This document shows, piece after piece, positions 23,871-35,316 of a DNA stretch of 64,000 bases. This DNA is from Mycocentrospora acerina (taxonomy: Eukaryota; Ascomycota; Dothideomycetes; Pleosporales): contig JAKUHH010000303.1 in the NCBI GenBank assembly GCA_022701365.1, positions 515,908 to 579,907 on the forward strand. Direction: 5' to 3'. Position 1 is the first letter of the stretch. Each line of letters opens with the position of its first letter. Position numbers and translations under genes: made by a program. Below the pieces are notes generated by a model that was not told the origin of the DNA, ran no database searches, and saw only the letters and a program-made list of their open reading frames with translations.

Positions 23871-25497
23871 ATGAGTCCCGCTTCAAATTCTTCCGCAACG
23901 GAGGGGCCGTTGATCCCCACCGCTGTGTCCTGTCCAGCCAAAGTGCTAGTCGCGGGCGGCTACCTGGTGCTTGACCGAGAGTACACGGGCTTGGTGTTTG
24001 GCCTAGACGCGAGGATTCACGTTGTTGTAGAGCCAATTTCGACAAACTCTGGAGTTACCATTAGTGAAGTAGTTGTCAAGAGCCCGCAGTTTCGCAATGC
24101 GATATGGGAGTACGGGTACAGGTCGCAAGACGCAGACAAAGGTATCAAGGTCACGCAGCTGAGTGTGTAAGTATCGCTACTTTCGTCCTACATGTACCAC
24201 TGTACTCGCTTGTGTTGTCACAATATAACCTTGCTATTCAATAAGTCACGTTATCACGAACTTTGTGTGCAATCCACAAAGCACCAATTAAATCCCCTCT
24301 TTTCACTGCAGCCTACTTCTCTTTCAATCATACCGCTCCATTTCTCACATCTAACCAAACCCCAACAGCGGCCATGAGCAACGCATCTCAAAGAATCCCT
24401 TTATCGAAACAGCCCTGACCTATGCTTTGACTTACATCTGGACGCTCCTTCCCAACAAACGTATACAATCCTCCTCAATCAGGATTCTCGCCGACCAAGC
24501 CTATTACTCTAACCCCGGCGTTCCACGCAAACCCGATGCCCCCGGCCGATTTCTCGACTTCAACGTGTATCTCAGTGATGCACACAAAACCGGTCTTGGA
24601 TCCTCCGCTGCCCTAGTGACAAGTTTCACTGCCGCAGTCTTGAGTTTCTACCTCCCGAAGACTGTGTTTGACGTGCAAAGCGAAAATAGTCTGAGGATCT
24701 TGCACAACCTAGCTCAAGCCTCGCATTCATATGCACAAGGAAAAGTGGGCTCAGGATTTGATATTGCGTCGGCAGTATACGGATCCTGTCTATACAAGCG
24801 TTTCTCGCCCCAACTTCTTAGCAGCCTCCCTGTCCCAGGCAGCGCAAACTTTGCCTCCAAACTGCGCGCCTTGATTGAGGGAGACTCATGGGACACGCAA
24901 ATCCAAAAAGCTTCCATCAAGATGCCGCAGGGTCTCCGCCTCGTCATGTGTGATGTCGACTGCGGGAGCGAGACGCCCAGCATGGTGAAGCAGGTACTCG
25001 CCTGGCGCAACGCCAACAAAGAGGACGCGGACAGGATCTGGCAAGAACTCCAAGCAGGAAACGAAGCGCTGGCCGCCGAACTGACCCGTCTTGCTACCGC
25101 GGATTCAATCGCTGGCAGTAGCAGTGACAAGTACAAAAAGCTTGGTGAAATAATCACCAACAACAGGAAGCTCATCAGGGAAATGGGCGTGGCGTCCCAC
25201 GTACCCATCGAGCCGCCGCCACAGACGCAGTTGCTGGATTACTGCTCGAGCCTCGACGGCGTGATTGGCGGCGTTGTGCCGGGAGCCGGGGGCTTCGATG
25301 CGGTGGTGCTGCTGGTGGAGGACAAAGAGGAAGTCATTGCAGGGCTGAGGCAGTCGCTGAGCAATTACAAGGTTGAGGATAACGGGGCGGGTGAATCTAA
25401 AATGGGCAAGGTAGGCGTTCTTGGTATCAGGGAGGAGATGGTGGGTGTAAAGACAGAGGACCAGAGCCTGTATGATGAGTGGACTACGGCTTCGTAG
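23871..25497 (+). CDS. ERG8: Phosphomevalonate kinase (ERG8)
   Basis: Two exons, 23871-24166 and 24369-25497, joined in phase 2 to give 474 residues. The enzyme phosphorylates mevalonate-5-phosphate to the diphosphate in the cytosolic mevalonate pathway to sterols. The amino end has SCPAKVLVAGGYLVLD, the substrate-side strand of GHMP kinases. The ATP-binding motif is KTGLGSSAALVTS (about residue 175), followed by GSGFDIASAVYGS and the carboxy motif GAGGFDAVVLLV. The 202-nt intron is longer than its neighbours but has GTAAGT and CAACAG borders and joins VTQLSV to GHEQRISKNPF, as expected in the family. The start at 23871 gives the natural amino end; upstream in-frame codons are not ATG. Confidence 0.92.
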
Positions 25498-25995
25498 AGA
25501 GGGCCCATAGGGACATACAGGTGCTCTTGTAGGTGGTGTGGGGGACAAAGTTACCGTATAACCCTTAGCTGCTTTGGGTAATGTTTTTCGGAATGCAAGG
25601 CTTGGATGTTGGATGGTAAAAAAATCTAAGAAAAAAAATATAATGGGCAGATATGTTAGGATCATTGAGCAAGGAAAAAATGCACAAGCATCGCAAGCTC
25701 ACGTATTCAGCACTGTTCCAGACTCAAAATCAAATGGTCTTTCCTCATAACTCGTCACAGACATTTCCATTGAGTGTCTGAACTTTTTGATTCATATTGA
25801 TCTTGACATGGACGCCAACCCATTTCCGTTGAAGATCGCCCCGTCCATTCCTAACCGGACACTCCACCGCCCTTTCCCCCCTTTCCAGATGGTGCATAAG
25901 GGTACATTGGTGAGTCGCTAGCTGGAAAAGCCCCGGCAATGCAATGCTTCGTGAGAGACTAAGGAAGAAAAGAAAACACCTCTGCTAGAGCACGC
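25498..25995. other. Convergent gap between ERG8 and RPL35
   Basis: Two 3' flanks meet here. AT-rich segments and A-runs probably carry polyadenylation signals. No gene was seen. Confidence 0.45.
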
Positions 25996-26714
25996 TTATG
26001 CCTTGATGGCGTACTTTCGCTGGGGGAAGTGAATCTGCCTCTTCTTCTGCTTCTCGGTGACGAGGGACGACTCGTGCTTGGTGAGTCTTCGGCGGATGGC
26101 GCGGGTCTGCTTGGATCGGAGGTCGAGGGGAAGGTACCTGCGGGCTGTTAGACGGGTCGGTTCGCGGTCAGGTCTTGGGCCAAACGCACTTCTTGCCCTT
26201 GTAGAAGAGCCTCAGCTGCGACCTCTGGTTGGCGTTGATGACGGTAAGGACGCGAGCGATGCTCTTGCGGACATCATGAATGCGGGTAAGCTTGGTTGAG
26301 CCGCCACCGGTGACCTTGGCAGTCCTGAGCGTAATCAACTCCCTTCATTCCGTCAGCGCTGTGTCCCATTCGATTCTCCGGTGTTCGGTAACGCACGACT
26401 TGAGGTCGGTGAGCTGAGTGTGGAGCTCCTCCTTGGACTTGGTCCACAGCTGGGCGGTCTTCTGCGGCGGTTGTGAGCATTCAATCGGGCGGCGCGGTCG
26501 ACTCAAGCGAGGGTGAACGTACGACTTTGGACGTCTACAGGTGTTGAGTTAGCGATCAGATCTTTCACAAAGTAATGCTGCAGGGCAAATTCGCGACGGC
26601 CTCCGCAGCGAGGGTAACTGCCACCACCAACACCCCTCCTCCACCTGCGACTCCGGGGCCATGCGCGATGCGAAAATTCGGGGGACGCGAGAAATGAGGA
26701 CTTGGACGTACCAT
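25996..26714 (-). CDS. RPL35: 60S ribosomal protein L35 (uL29), five exons
   Basis: Five exons in transcript order: 26712-26714 (the ATG alone), 26523-26534 (12 nt), 26397-26461, 26190-26342 and 25996-26137, totalling 124 residues. The product begins MTSKVKTAQLW and ends with the conserved QIHFPQRKYAIKA. uL29 lies at the exit of the peptide tunnel on the large subunit. Each junction has GT-AG borders (donors GTACGT, GTACGT, GTGCGT, GTGCGT), and the translation follows the fungal L35 family through all five pieces, including IHDVRKSIARVLTVIN and KQTRAIRRRLTKHE. The start-codon-only first exon and the 12-nt second exon mean no single open frame reveals the amino end. The gene is divergent from GOS1. 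Confidence 0.9.
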
Positions 26715-26959
26715 CTTGACTGTACTGTTAGTATGACCGGGTGGTGTGGATGGGGTCTCGCGTGTCGTCTGCAGATTAACGTCGATTTCGAAGAGTTTCG
26801 ACAACGGAGGCTAAGCGAGTGTGAGGACGCTAAGCCACGTTCGTCTAAAGGCTTGGCATTGCGTCGGCGGACAGGGCAGGGAAGGCGCGGCAGGCTGGCA
26901 CGACTCCAGGAACATTGTAGCCGCGTGCCTGCACCTCTTGAGATTCCCGTCTTGTCGAT
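26715..26959. promoter_or_regulatory. Short bidirectional promoter RPL35/GOS1
   Basis: Only 245 bp separate the start codons of two divergent genes, so both core promoters and leaders must overlap or abut here. No known ribosomal-protein-gene element was recognised by eye. Confidence 0.5.
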
Positions 26960-27777
26960 ATGTCTTCCACCGGCGGAGGATGGGCGCAGCTGCGTCAACA
27001 GGCGCGCGCTCTTGAACAGCAGGTTTGTTGCACCCCCACACGCTCGCTGCGGGCTTGGTTCGCGATGATAGTTGCATGCCGCATGCTAACGCCGAGTGCC
27101 AGACAGAGACGCTGTTCCATACATACTCACAGTTCGCCTCAACACCCAACATCCCAGCAAAACCCTCCGAGGATGAGCTACGCACGGAAACGAACCTGCA
27201 GGAGATTCTCGAGAAGGTGCATACATACACCAGCTCTCGTACATGCCCTTGCCGAGGCTAACATGCATCGCAGCGGGAAGCTCTTGTTGGCCAGCTATCA
27301 CGGCTCCTCGACTCGGAATCCGCAGTTTCCTCCTCTGCCGTGAAGCAAAACAACCTCGCTCGACATCGCGAGATCCTGTCTGACCACCGCCGCGAACTCT
27401 CCCGCCTCAGGTCCACCATTAGCGAAGCGCGCAACAGAGCCAACCTCCTCTCCAACGTAAGATCAGACATCGACGCATACCGCTCTGCGAATCCAGGCCA
27501 AGCAGAGGCAGACTACATGCTAGACGAGCGCCAGCGGATCGACAATTCACACAACGTAGCCGACTCGGTGCTCAGCCAGGCGTATGCGGTGCAGGAGAAC
27601 TTCAGTGTGCAGCGGGAGACACTTGCCAATATTAATCGGAGAATAGTGGGAGCTGCTAGCCAAGTACCAGGAATCAACAGTTTGATGGGCAAGATTGGCA
27701 CTAAGAAGAGGAGGGACGGCATCATACTGGGGAGCTTCATTGCCTTTTGTTTCTTGATGCTCGTATGGTTCTGGTGA
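26960..27777 (+). CDS. GOS1: Golgi Qb-SNARE Gos1 (GOSR1/GS28)
   Basis: Three phase-0 exons, 26960-27022, 27103-27216 and 27274-27777, giving 226 residues. Gos1 is a v/t-SNARE for retrograde and intra-Golgi transport, pairing with Sed5, Ykt6 and Sft1. Characteristic segments are the start MSSTGGGWAQLRQQARALE, then FHTYSQFAS, QEILEKREALVGQLSRLL and the SNARE helix ending in PGINSLMGKIGTKKRRD. A single carboxy-terminal membrane anchor of about 19 residues (GIILGSFIAFCFLMLVWFW) follows. Length and order match the family exactly. It faces ATP10 tail to tail with 165 bp between stop codons. Confidence 0.92.
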
Positions 27778-27942
27778 TATCTTTGACACGGCATGTTCCA
27801 GGGTTGGCGTTTGGGGGGAACAGATATCCACACGACTTTCTCAGGTATAATGCTCACAGGGTGCCTGGCCTTGTTTATGATGTACAACTATGTTTACAGC
27901 TTCCGATTTGGAGTCTTCTCGCAATTAATCTTTCTGCGATCC

Positions 27943-28893
27943 TTACTCGATCTCAGTGATTAGCTTTTTGAACCCCCTGTTCATGTCCTCCATCTCAGTC
28001 CCCTCCGCATCTCCGCTGCCCGCCCACCGAATCTTGCAATCCTGGTCGACCAGGTACACATAGCCCACCCTTCCGTTCAGCAACCCAATAGTCTCCCTGA
28101 TCTTCTCGCTCACACCCTTGCGAACAACAAAGTACCTTCCCCACTGCTCCTTTGGTCGCACAGCCCGCAGCTGCCATTGGAAAAGGGCAATAATCCACGC
28201 CTTCATACTGTTCTCTTCAATGTTTACATCGACCATCTGCGCCACTTCTGGATTCGCAGCAAGAATCTCCTGCAACTCTGGGTTCACCTTCTTCCCTGTA
28301 AACGTCTGTGCTTGTGTCTCCCCCCACTGACTGCTGTACACATTTACCACCGATACCTTGCCCTGCAGCACAGGCGTTGTATCTGTATCCTTCTCCGCCA
28401 ATGTATCGCCGTGCAGGTTTGGAAAGTAAAGCGCCGCATCGCGCTTGAAGATGCGTGAATTCGCCATAAATGTCTTGCCGGAGCGGTATTTACGAATGTT
28501 TTTGAAGTCACGGAAATAATTTGTGCTCCATTTCTCAACGAGGACCTCGCGCTTGGCGAGGTTGCGCTGCGACATTGTCATGCCCGAGTAGTCCTTCTTG
28601 ATCTTCTTATTGCCAGCGTTTTCACCTGCGAGGGGAGGCTGCTTGAAGCCAATGGGTCGACCGAGGGGCTTGGGGATGAATATATCTTCATCTTTTGGGG
28701 AGGGGGTGGGTTCCGTTGGTTTCAAGTCTGGGTCTGTGGTGGGGAAGCGGAGAGTGCGCGCGGATGTGAAAGCTCGAGCGGGGAATTGTTGTGCGGGTGT
28801 GCGGGTTGCGATTCGAGTTTGGCATCGTAGGCAAATCGATGAGGAATTGAGGATTAAGCGCCGTAGCGGAGTTGCTATCCTAGGTTGTAGCAT
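27943..28893 (-). CDS. ATP10: Mitochondrial F1Fo ATPase assembly factor Atp10
   Basis: Single exon of 316 codons. Atp10 is an inner-membrane chaperone that binds newly made Atp6 and helps it join the Atp9 ring. The first 45 residues are rich in Arg, Ser and Thr and lack acidic residues, as in a mitochondrial targeting sequence. The body contains the family segments FRDFKNIRKYRSGKTF, SVVNVYSSQWGE, WIIALFQWQLR and GRVGYVYLVDQDCKIRWAGSG. Length is normal for filamentous fungi. Divergent from POL4. Confidence 0.9.
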   Translation of the reverse strand: MLQPRIATPLRRLILNSSSICLRCQTRIATRTPAQQFPARAFTSARTLRFPTTDPDLKPTEPTPSPKDEDIFIPKPLGRPIGFKQPPLAGENAGNKKIKKDYSGMTMSQRNLAKREVLVEKWSTNYFRDFKNIRKYRSGKTFMANSRIFKRDAALYFPNLHGDTLAEKDTDTTPVLQGKVSVVNVYSSQWGETQAQTFTGKKVNPELQEILAANPEVAQMVDVNIEENSMKAWIIALFQWQLRAVRPKEQWGRYFVVRKGVSEKIRETIGLLNGRVGYVYLVDQDCKIRWAGSGDAEGTEMEDMNRGFKKLITEIE

Positions 28894-29246
28894 TTTGATG
28901 TGTGGTGTGGTTTCGAGAAAATGATGCTCGAGGATTCGTGAAAGTGAACGTTGGAGCTAGTTTCGTAAGTGGTTACGACCACACGTGCTCGCGCGCTTTC
29001 GCGTTAAACGACGCGCTGTTGCCTGTCCTTGCGTTCACTTCGACACATTTTCTTTTACCGAACAAACTCTATTTTGACTTGGCTACCAAATTTGACATAG
29101 ATGATACTTTTAGTATTGAATTTTCCTCTACAATAGCCTAACACTCATAATTGGTGCTATTACCGAGTTTGGCAGATATCGAAAAACCACTGTGCTGGGT
29201 TTATTGAATACGGTTCGACAGGGCTTGGATAAATCTGTCGCCAATC
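28894..29246. promoter_or_regulatory. Bidirectional promoter ATP10/POL4
   Basis: 353 bp lie between the start codons of divergent genes. The centre is AT-rich (about 29040-29160). No specific site was recognised. Confidence 0.45.
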
Positions 29247-31734
29247 ATGTCAAGTCAAGAGCTTGCTGAGAAACAAGCATACTTTAAAGAGCAAGAGCTT
29301 TTAGATCTCTCCGACGACGAGATTGGTTTTCCTGATGAGGGGTTCGTATATGCTGAGCGTGCGCTGTTGGACTCAGAAGTAATGCCACAGCCAAAGCATG
29401 AACGGCGACCGAGCAGTTTTCTTGGACCGACCCCGAGGGAAAGAAAGGCGGAATTTGAGACGCATGCTATGCGGCGGCGATCAGCTACAAGAAGTGACGA
29501 CCAGACGATTACTCGCTCGTTGACAGAGCATACTCAGGGAACTAGTAGCGAATTTCCTGCCATACATCTACAAAGCGAAGCCTCGAGCACCAAAACAGAC
29601 CAGAACCATAGGTCGAAACGGCTTTCATCGACACCCGGTCTGATCAAAAATCAAGTTCCTTTCTACAAGCAGATGGGAGTGATACCTCGAGAGCTTAAGC
29701 ACGGAAAGAATGCTAAATCGGCGGTAAACATCAAGCTGGAACCTGAGCATAGGCAACTGTTAAGAGGAATGGTTGTTTACTTCTACCCAAATGATGATAT
29801 AAGCATGGTGCGGCGAACGCGTATACATAAAGTGATTCAACTTGGAGCGGCATGGGTCACAAAGTGGAGAAACGACATCACTCACATCATGGTAGACGAT
29901 GCAAACCATAAATATAGCCAACTCCTACGACACTTCAACCGGGCGGGATTTCCAGTAAGTTTTTCCGTGTTGCGTTATTTCATTACTGACGTGAAGGAAG
30001 AAGAGGGTAGTTTTAGTTAAATTCGATCCATATATACCACAGTGTATACAGTATGGAAAACTATCTGACCCTACATTACTTCGATTTGCGATCAAAGGTG
30101 CACCTCACCAAACTCAATCAGATCAAGAAGTGGAAGTTTCGCAGTCTCCAGTTTTGACGCAGATCTCACTCCAGGTGAAGTCCTCAGGAAGACAAACGAT
30201 AGTCCAGGAATCTCAGAAGACAAACTTAGTTTCATCAGAAGATATTGTGCCTTTAACCCCATTTAAAACAAATATGTTCTCTAGTCAAGACGAAGAGACA
30301 GTTGAGGATAGCTTCATTGTTCCTTCTTCAGAGCCGACTAAAAGGCTGGAGGGGTCAGGTTAGTACATGTGTTACTGCGGGCAGTTGAGACTTCAATTTA
30401 CATTTTGCTTGTTCTTAGAGGCATAATATGAAAGCTGAGATTCGATAGGTATCACCGCAACCTCTTACCGCGATGATCTAACACAAGCCATAAATGAAGT
30501 GAAAGCTCTTGCTCATCTTCCTCTTGATGAAGACGACGATGGCGAAGCTCCACCAAAAAGCTCTGCAGGTCATGTATCAGATCCAGAAACTGAAAACGAG
30601 AATGTTGAATTAGCCTCCAACCCAAGGAAGAAACTTAAATCTGTATCTAAACCATCGTTATCCAGAGTCATCTCGAAGCGAGGCTTCGATCAAAGCAACT
30701 TCCAATGTATGAATCCAGGCAGCAGTGGACCGTCATCTCAAAACCCCAACGCACGAACTATTCAAGTCCTTGACGAAATGTGCAAGTATTATGACCAAAT
30801 GCAAGATCAATGGCGCACTCTTGCATATCGCAAGGGCATCGCTACTCTCAAGAAACAAACCGCCAAAATCACTACTGCAACGCAAGCTGCAGCATTGCCA
30901 TTTATCGGTACCCGTCTCGCCGAAAAAATCGAGGAAATAGTCCTGACAGACCGACTCCGGAGACTAGACAGTACACGTGGCGATCCCCTAGATCAAATCC
31001 TGCGTCTGTTTCTAGGTGTCTACGGTGCTGGTTTGCAACAAGCAAATAAGTGGATGCAAGCAGGTCACCGCACACTTGAAGATTTACAGATAAAGGCAAG
31101 ACTCACAGATTCACAAAAAATAGGTGTAGAGCACTACGCAGACTTTAACTCGCGGATCCCGCGTGCAGAAGTCGAAGCACACAGCGCATTTGTGAAGAAC
31201 TCATTGAAGAAAATCAATAAAAGGTTTGAAGCAACAACCATGGGTAGCTATCGACGCGGTGCAGAAGACTCGGGGGACATCGACTTGATAATCTCATGTC
31301 CAGGATTTTCTCTCGCGAGGTTGCGGACAGCAGTCTTTGACACACTCGTCCCGCAGCTCTTCAAAACTGAGTTTCTTAAAGTTTCCCTTGCGACATCTCG
31401 TTCCAATGATCCCACGGGGACAAAGTGGCACGGTGCGTCGTGCTTGCCTTTGTCGAAAACATGGCGTCGTTTGGACCTCCTGCTCGTGCCGGAAGAGGAG
31501 ATGGGGGCTGCGCTGTTGTATTTCACTGGAAATGATATCTTCAACCGGAGTATGCGTTTGCTGGCACGGAAGAAAGGAATGAGGTTGAACCAGAAGGGGT
31601 TATATCAGGACGTCAGAAGGGGAAGACGCGGAGAGAAACTCAATGAGGGTGTGTTGGTTGAGGGCCGGAGTGAGAAGCGGATTTTTGAGGTGTTGGGCGT
31701 GCCATGGAGGGAGGCTCGTGAGAGAGTTTGTTAG
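29247..31734 (+). CDS. POL4: Family X DNA polymerase (Pol4/Pol lambda-like)
   Basis: Three exons, 29247-29958, 30017-30358 and 30449-31734, giving 779 residues. Pol4-type enzymes fill gaps in non-homologous end joining and base excision repair. An amino-terminal BRCT domain (about 165-260) is followed by a Ser-rich linker, an 8-kDa helical domain with LPFIGTRLAEKIEEI, and the fingers and palm. The metal ligands are visible in GSYRRGAEDSGDIDLII (near residues 616-632) and the third Asp in RRLDLLLVP (about 693). The nucleotide-selecting region has YFTGNDIFNRSMR. The first donor is ambiguous: the consensus GTAAGT at 29955 breaks the frame at the obvious acceptor, whereas a weaker donor at 29959 keeps the BRCT fold, so the latter was chosen. 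Confidence 0.88.
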
Positions 31735-32267
31735 TGATGCTATGAATGAATAGCCAAGGGGTTGATGTTCTCTTCAAAGGAAGTAGATATTTAAAGAAAG
31801 GGACTAATTTCTGGTTCAACCTTGACATGTGGCGACGTTAACAGACTGCCTTTTTGCCTTTTTCTAATATGCTTCAGATCTTGCATAAAGGTGTGTTCTA
31901 CTTGATTCAGTCTGATACTACTCGTCACCGATTTGGGACGATGAATAAACCGTGCGCGATTCCAAGTTGTCCTTTGATCATGCCACCATGAGGGGAAGAT
32001 GCCAAAAAGAAGAGGAATTGGATAACAAACTCCTTTTAGAGTAAAAAGTTCACAATCAGCAACACTCAATCGAGACACAAGCCAAGTGATAAGGCGGTCG
32101 TCGCCAAGCAACATAGGGCTGATTTGATGGCCGTCTCTTGCCGTGCCGCAACCACTTTTGCTGTGGTTGATGTGGCCTTCCTTGTGACGCAACGCAACAC
32201 CTGCACGAGCTCTCCAACCCCGCAACAGCTTCCGCCGTCCCCGTACAACATTAATCCTAGCATCAGC
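31735..32267. other. Gap between POL4 and the TMEM19-like gene
   Basis: It holds the 3' flank of POL4 and the promoter of the next gene. An in-frame extension of the next gene reaches back to about 32124 but does not look like family sequence. Nothing else was seen. Confidence 0.4.
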
Positions 32268-33477
32268 ATGGGTTACGAAGTACGCGCTGCCGTTGTGGCC
32301 ATCCTTGTTATTGTTGCATGGACCCGGAAGTCGCTGACGCCTGTGGGCATTTTTGTGGCTTTTCTGACGGGAGTCGTGCATGCGATGCATCCGTGGGGTG
32401 TTTTTCTGGCACTGTTGACCGTCTTCTTCCTGTCTGGTACTTTTGTTACAAAGGTGAATGCGGAAAAACTGTCAGTTAATGGATAAAGTTAACATTAGTC
32501 TAGGTTAAGCACGATGTCAAAGCAAAGCTCACGCAATCTGCAAACGGCGCGTCTGGTGGAGAGGGACCGCGCAACCACGTTCAGGTCCTCGCCAACTCAG
32601 GGGTGGCTTCGGTGCTCATTCTTCTGCACATGTGGCAGCTGAAGAAGGAGGGGAGATATGACGAAACAATCTGCTGGCGCTCAGGCATGGATGTGCTGGT
32701 GGTCGGAATTGTCGCGTGAGTGCCGCTCGACTCTCAATCGCTTGTTTCTATGTACTGACAGAGCACAGCAACTACGCCGCAGTAGCAGCTGACACTTTCT
32801 CCTCCGAGTTGGGGATTATCGCAAAGTCGCAGCCCGTTCTCATCACCGCGCCGTGGCGCAATGTACCGCGGGGAACCAATGGTGGAGTGACTGACACTGG
32901 AATTTGCGCAGGCGTGGTTGGAGGCACCATCATTGGGGCCACCGTATTCGTCACTATGCCGTTCTGCAATAACTGGGAGCCCATACAACAGGGTAGATTC
33001 GCTGCCCTGATGGCAATTGTTGGACTATTTGGCACTCTCTTGGACTCGTTTTTCGGAGCAATTCTCCAAGCTAGCGTTATCGACGTTCACTCGGGCAAAG
33101 TTGTGGAAGGAGAAGGAGGCAGGAAAGTCCTCGTGCACAGCGTTAGTCCGCTGCACCTCAAGAAGACGGCTGAAGTGCGCAGCAAGATTAGCAGCCACGC
33201 AGATGGTAAGGCGGGCATTGCAAAGACCAGTGGAGTTGACGCTGCGGAGACACTTCAAGCAACTCGAACTATGCAAAAGGCGGGCGCTAGCGGTACTGCG
33301 GTCGCTGATCATCAGCATGAGAGCAGGAAGATTGCTGTTGGCTATAACATCTTGGACAACAACGGTGTTAACATCTTGATGGCAACTACGGTTAGCATTG
33401 GATCTATGCTGTTCGCCTGCTGGCTCTGGGAGTTGCCCTACACCAGCATTTTTGGAGCTACTGTTCCAATTATATAG
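32268..33477 (+). CDS. TMEM19/DUF92 integral membrane protein
   Basis: Three exons, 32268-32453, 32504-32715 and 32769-33477, giving 368 residues. The protein has about eight hydrophobic helices and the family signatures SGTFVTKVKHDVKAKL (restored by splice 1), VANYAAVAADTFSSELG (restored by splice 2), PRGTNGGVTDTGICAG and GTLLDSFFGAILQAS. DUF92/TMEM19 proteins include plant PGR and bacterial members linked to phytyl-phosphate metabolism (VTE6-like kinases act on polyprenyl phosphates), but the fungal role is unknown. The ATG at 32268 begins just before the first helix; an in-frame ATG exists further upstream but adds a Ser/Pro-rich tail without clear homology. UMP1 follows on the same strand. 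Confidence 0.85.
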
Positions 33478-33788
33478 ATTAGTGCATCGTAATGTAATTG
33501 TACTTATGCTCTTGACTTTTACAATTTTATCTTCATGTACTCTTCCTCTCTTGTGAAGCACGTTGCGCCAAGACGCGCTAGGACGGCGCGTCACTTGCAG
33601 CCTCAAGCTCCACCGACAGCTTAAGGTGCACATCCCACTTTCGAACTACCTCAACCGCACAGTACACAGACACCTTGATCTCTCTAGGCCTACTGTAAGC
33701 TCAAGAGACTTGGACTCTGCTAGTATCAACGTCTCACTGCATATGATAGTACATTCGCCATTTGCCATACCCCAGACCCAAGTTCAAG

Positions 33789-34387
33789 ATGGTAAGATGC
33801 GCTCCCGATAGATTCCAGTATTCATAAAACAAGACTTATTTATATCCAGTCTCTCCGCTTCGTCCCCCCCAAAGCTCACCCTACGCACGTCGGTCTCGAG
33901 ACGTCGGCCCCCTCGGCCCCAGGTGTCCACGACACGCTCCGCTCCCGCCTTGCACAGACCTCCACAGTTTCGACCAGCTCTTCGTCCGCGAAGCCTGTAG
34001 AGCTTCAGTCGGCTCATCCGCTTGAGGCCCGCCTTGTGCAGTGGCGTGACACGCAGGACCGCTTGAAGATGGAGATGCTGAGGCGACAGTTTGGCATTGC
34101 AGAGCCGGTGCGCAGGGGCATGGAGCTTAAGATTGCGGCGGCGGGTGAGTGGCGACCAGCTGCATTGGGTGGGTCGAGCAGTGTGCATAGGGATATCTTG
34201 CAGGGCAGGGACTGTGAGATTGGATGGGAGGATGTGTTTGTTGGTAAGTTGATTTGTCATTTGAGCATGGTCTTTAATTTTGTGGGTATTTGGGTCAGGA
34301 GATGCTAATATTTGTGCAGGCAACGAGCTCCGTGAGGTGCCAGACTTCCACAGTGAGATTGAGAACAAGATGAAGATGAACTGGTGA
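33789..34387 (+). CDS. UMP1: Proteasome maturation factor Ump1
   Basis: Three exons, 33789-33791 (only the ATG), 33850-34243 and 34320-34387, giving 154 residues. Ump1 (POMP) is a chaperone held inside half-proteasomes that coordinates beta-subunit maturation and is the first substrate of the finished 20S core. Splicing of the lone ATG gives the conserved start MSLRFVPP. The body has the family segments HDTLRSRL, HPLEARLVQWRDTQDRLKME and LRRQFGIAEPVRRGMEL, and the end VPDFHSEIENKMKMNW. Donors are GTAAGA and GTAAGT; acceptors are CCAG and GCAG. The size is typical. Confidence 0.92.
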
Positions 34388-35316
34388 GGAGCGGCTGTGG
34401 AACGATGGTAGATTGGGTCAGCATAGAGATGGCAGGACGGCAATAAGCATGGGAACTTGAGTTGTAACCGGCTATCATCACCCCGTCTCGTACCTTAGGC
34501 CAAGAGTTCAAACGGGGACACGCGGCACTGGCTAGAATTCATGATCAATGACGATTTGATGAACAATCGCAGCTTGTGGCGACTGATAAGGTCCATGACC
34601 TTAGTCGCTGGTCCCACCAGTTTGAGATGGCTGTCGACATGAGTGTTTGCAGTGGTAACTTTGATGAGCCCAGACAAAGAGTGGCACAGCAGTGGCTCAA
34701 TAGTGGTTAAGTGTGCGGTGTGTCAGCGTCGAGGGAGACAACGCATGATCCGTGCCATGTGCAACATGTTCTTCGGCACCGAGACTAGAGACGCAGGGGC
34801 AATGTTGACACGCCTAACGATAACTCAAATCGAGGAGGGGTGCACGTGACGTTCCCGGCCAGTTGCAGAGGACGAAGAAGTCCAATGGCGGGCTAGCGAA
34901 CCAGCGAACCAGTGAACCAGCGAACCAGGCGCAAGGCGGGCCAGTTCTCGAAGGGGCGGTGCCAGAAATGGACTTGGCCCACGATTGGAGGTGTGGAGAC
35001 GGATCATGCTTGCCGCGTTTGTGACAAGTATAAGTGTGGAGAACAGGGCAGCGGCGGCATCTGCCACTTCGTATCCGACGCACGGGGACCCGACTTTCGT
35101 CCATGCTCGCAGCATTCAACAACACCTACTTCTACCCTCGTCGCACACCCGCCCTTAGCCACACCCCTCTCACGCTCGCTGTTACCCCAGCGTCTGCCGC
35201 CCCGCCCCGCATTATTCTCTCCGCCTATAATACCCTCGCCATCCACTCGCTTGGCATCTCGCAATCGCCATCGCCATTGCCGCTTACATCGCGCGACCGA
35301 ACCACTGTGGCTAGCC
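34388..35316. other. Gap between UMP1 and the UBL3-like gene
   Basis: It contains a small 8-bp tandem repeat and a CT/CA-rich leader (about 35100-35300) ahead of the next start. Open frames run in from both strands without family resemblance. Confidence 0.4.
34895..34928 (+). repeat. AGCGAACC octamer repeat, four copies
   Basis: Four tandem copies of AGCGAACC (the third reads AGTGAACC) in noncoding DNA. Confidence 0.85.

Noticed and set aside
29200..29235. GGTTCGA motif resembling a tRNA B box
   Set aside because: No matching acceptor stem, anticodon arm or A box around it.
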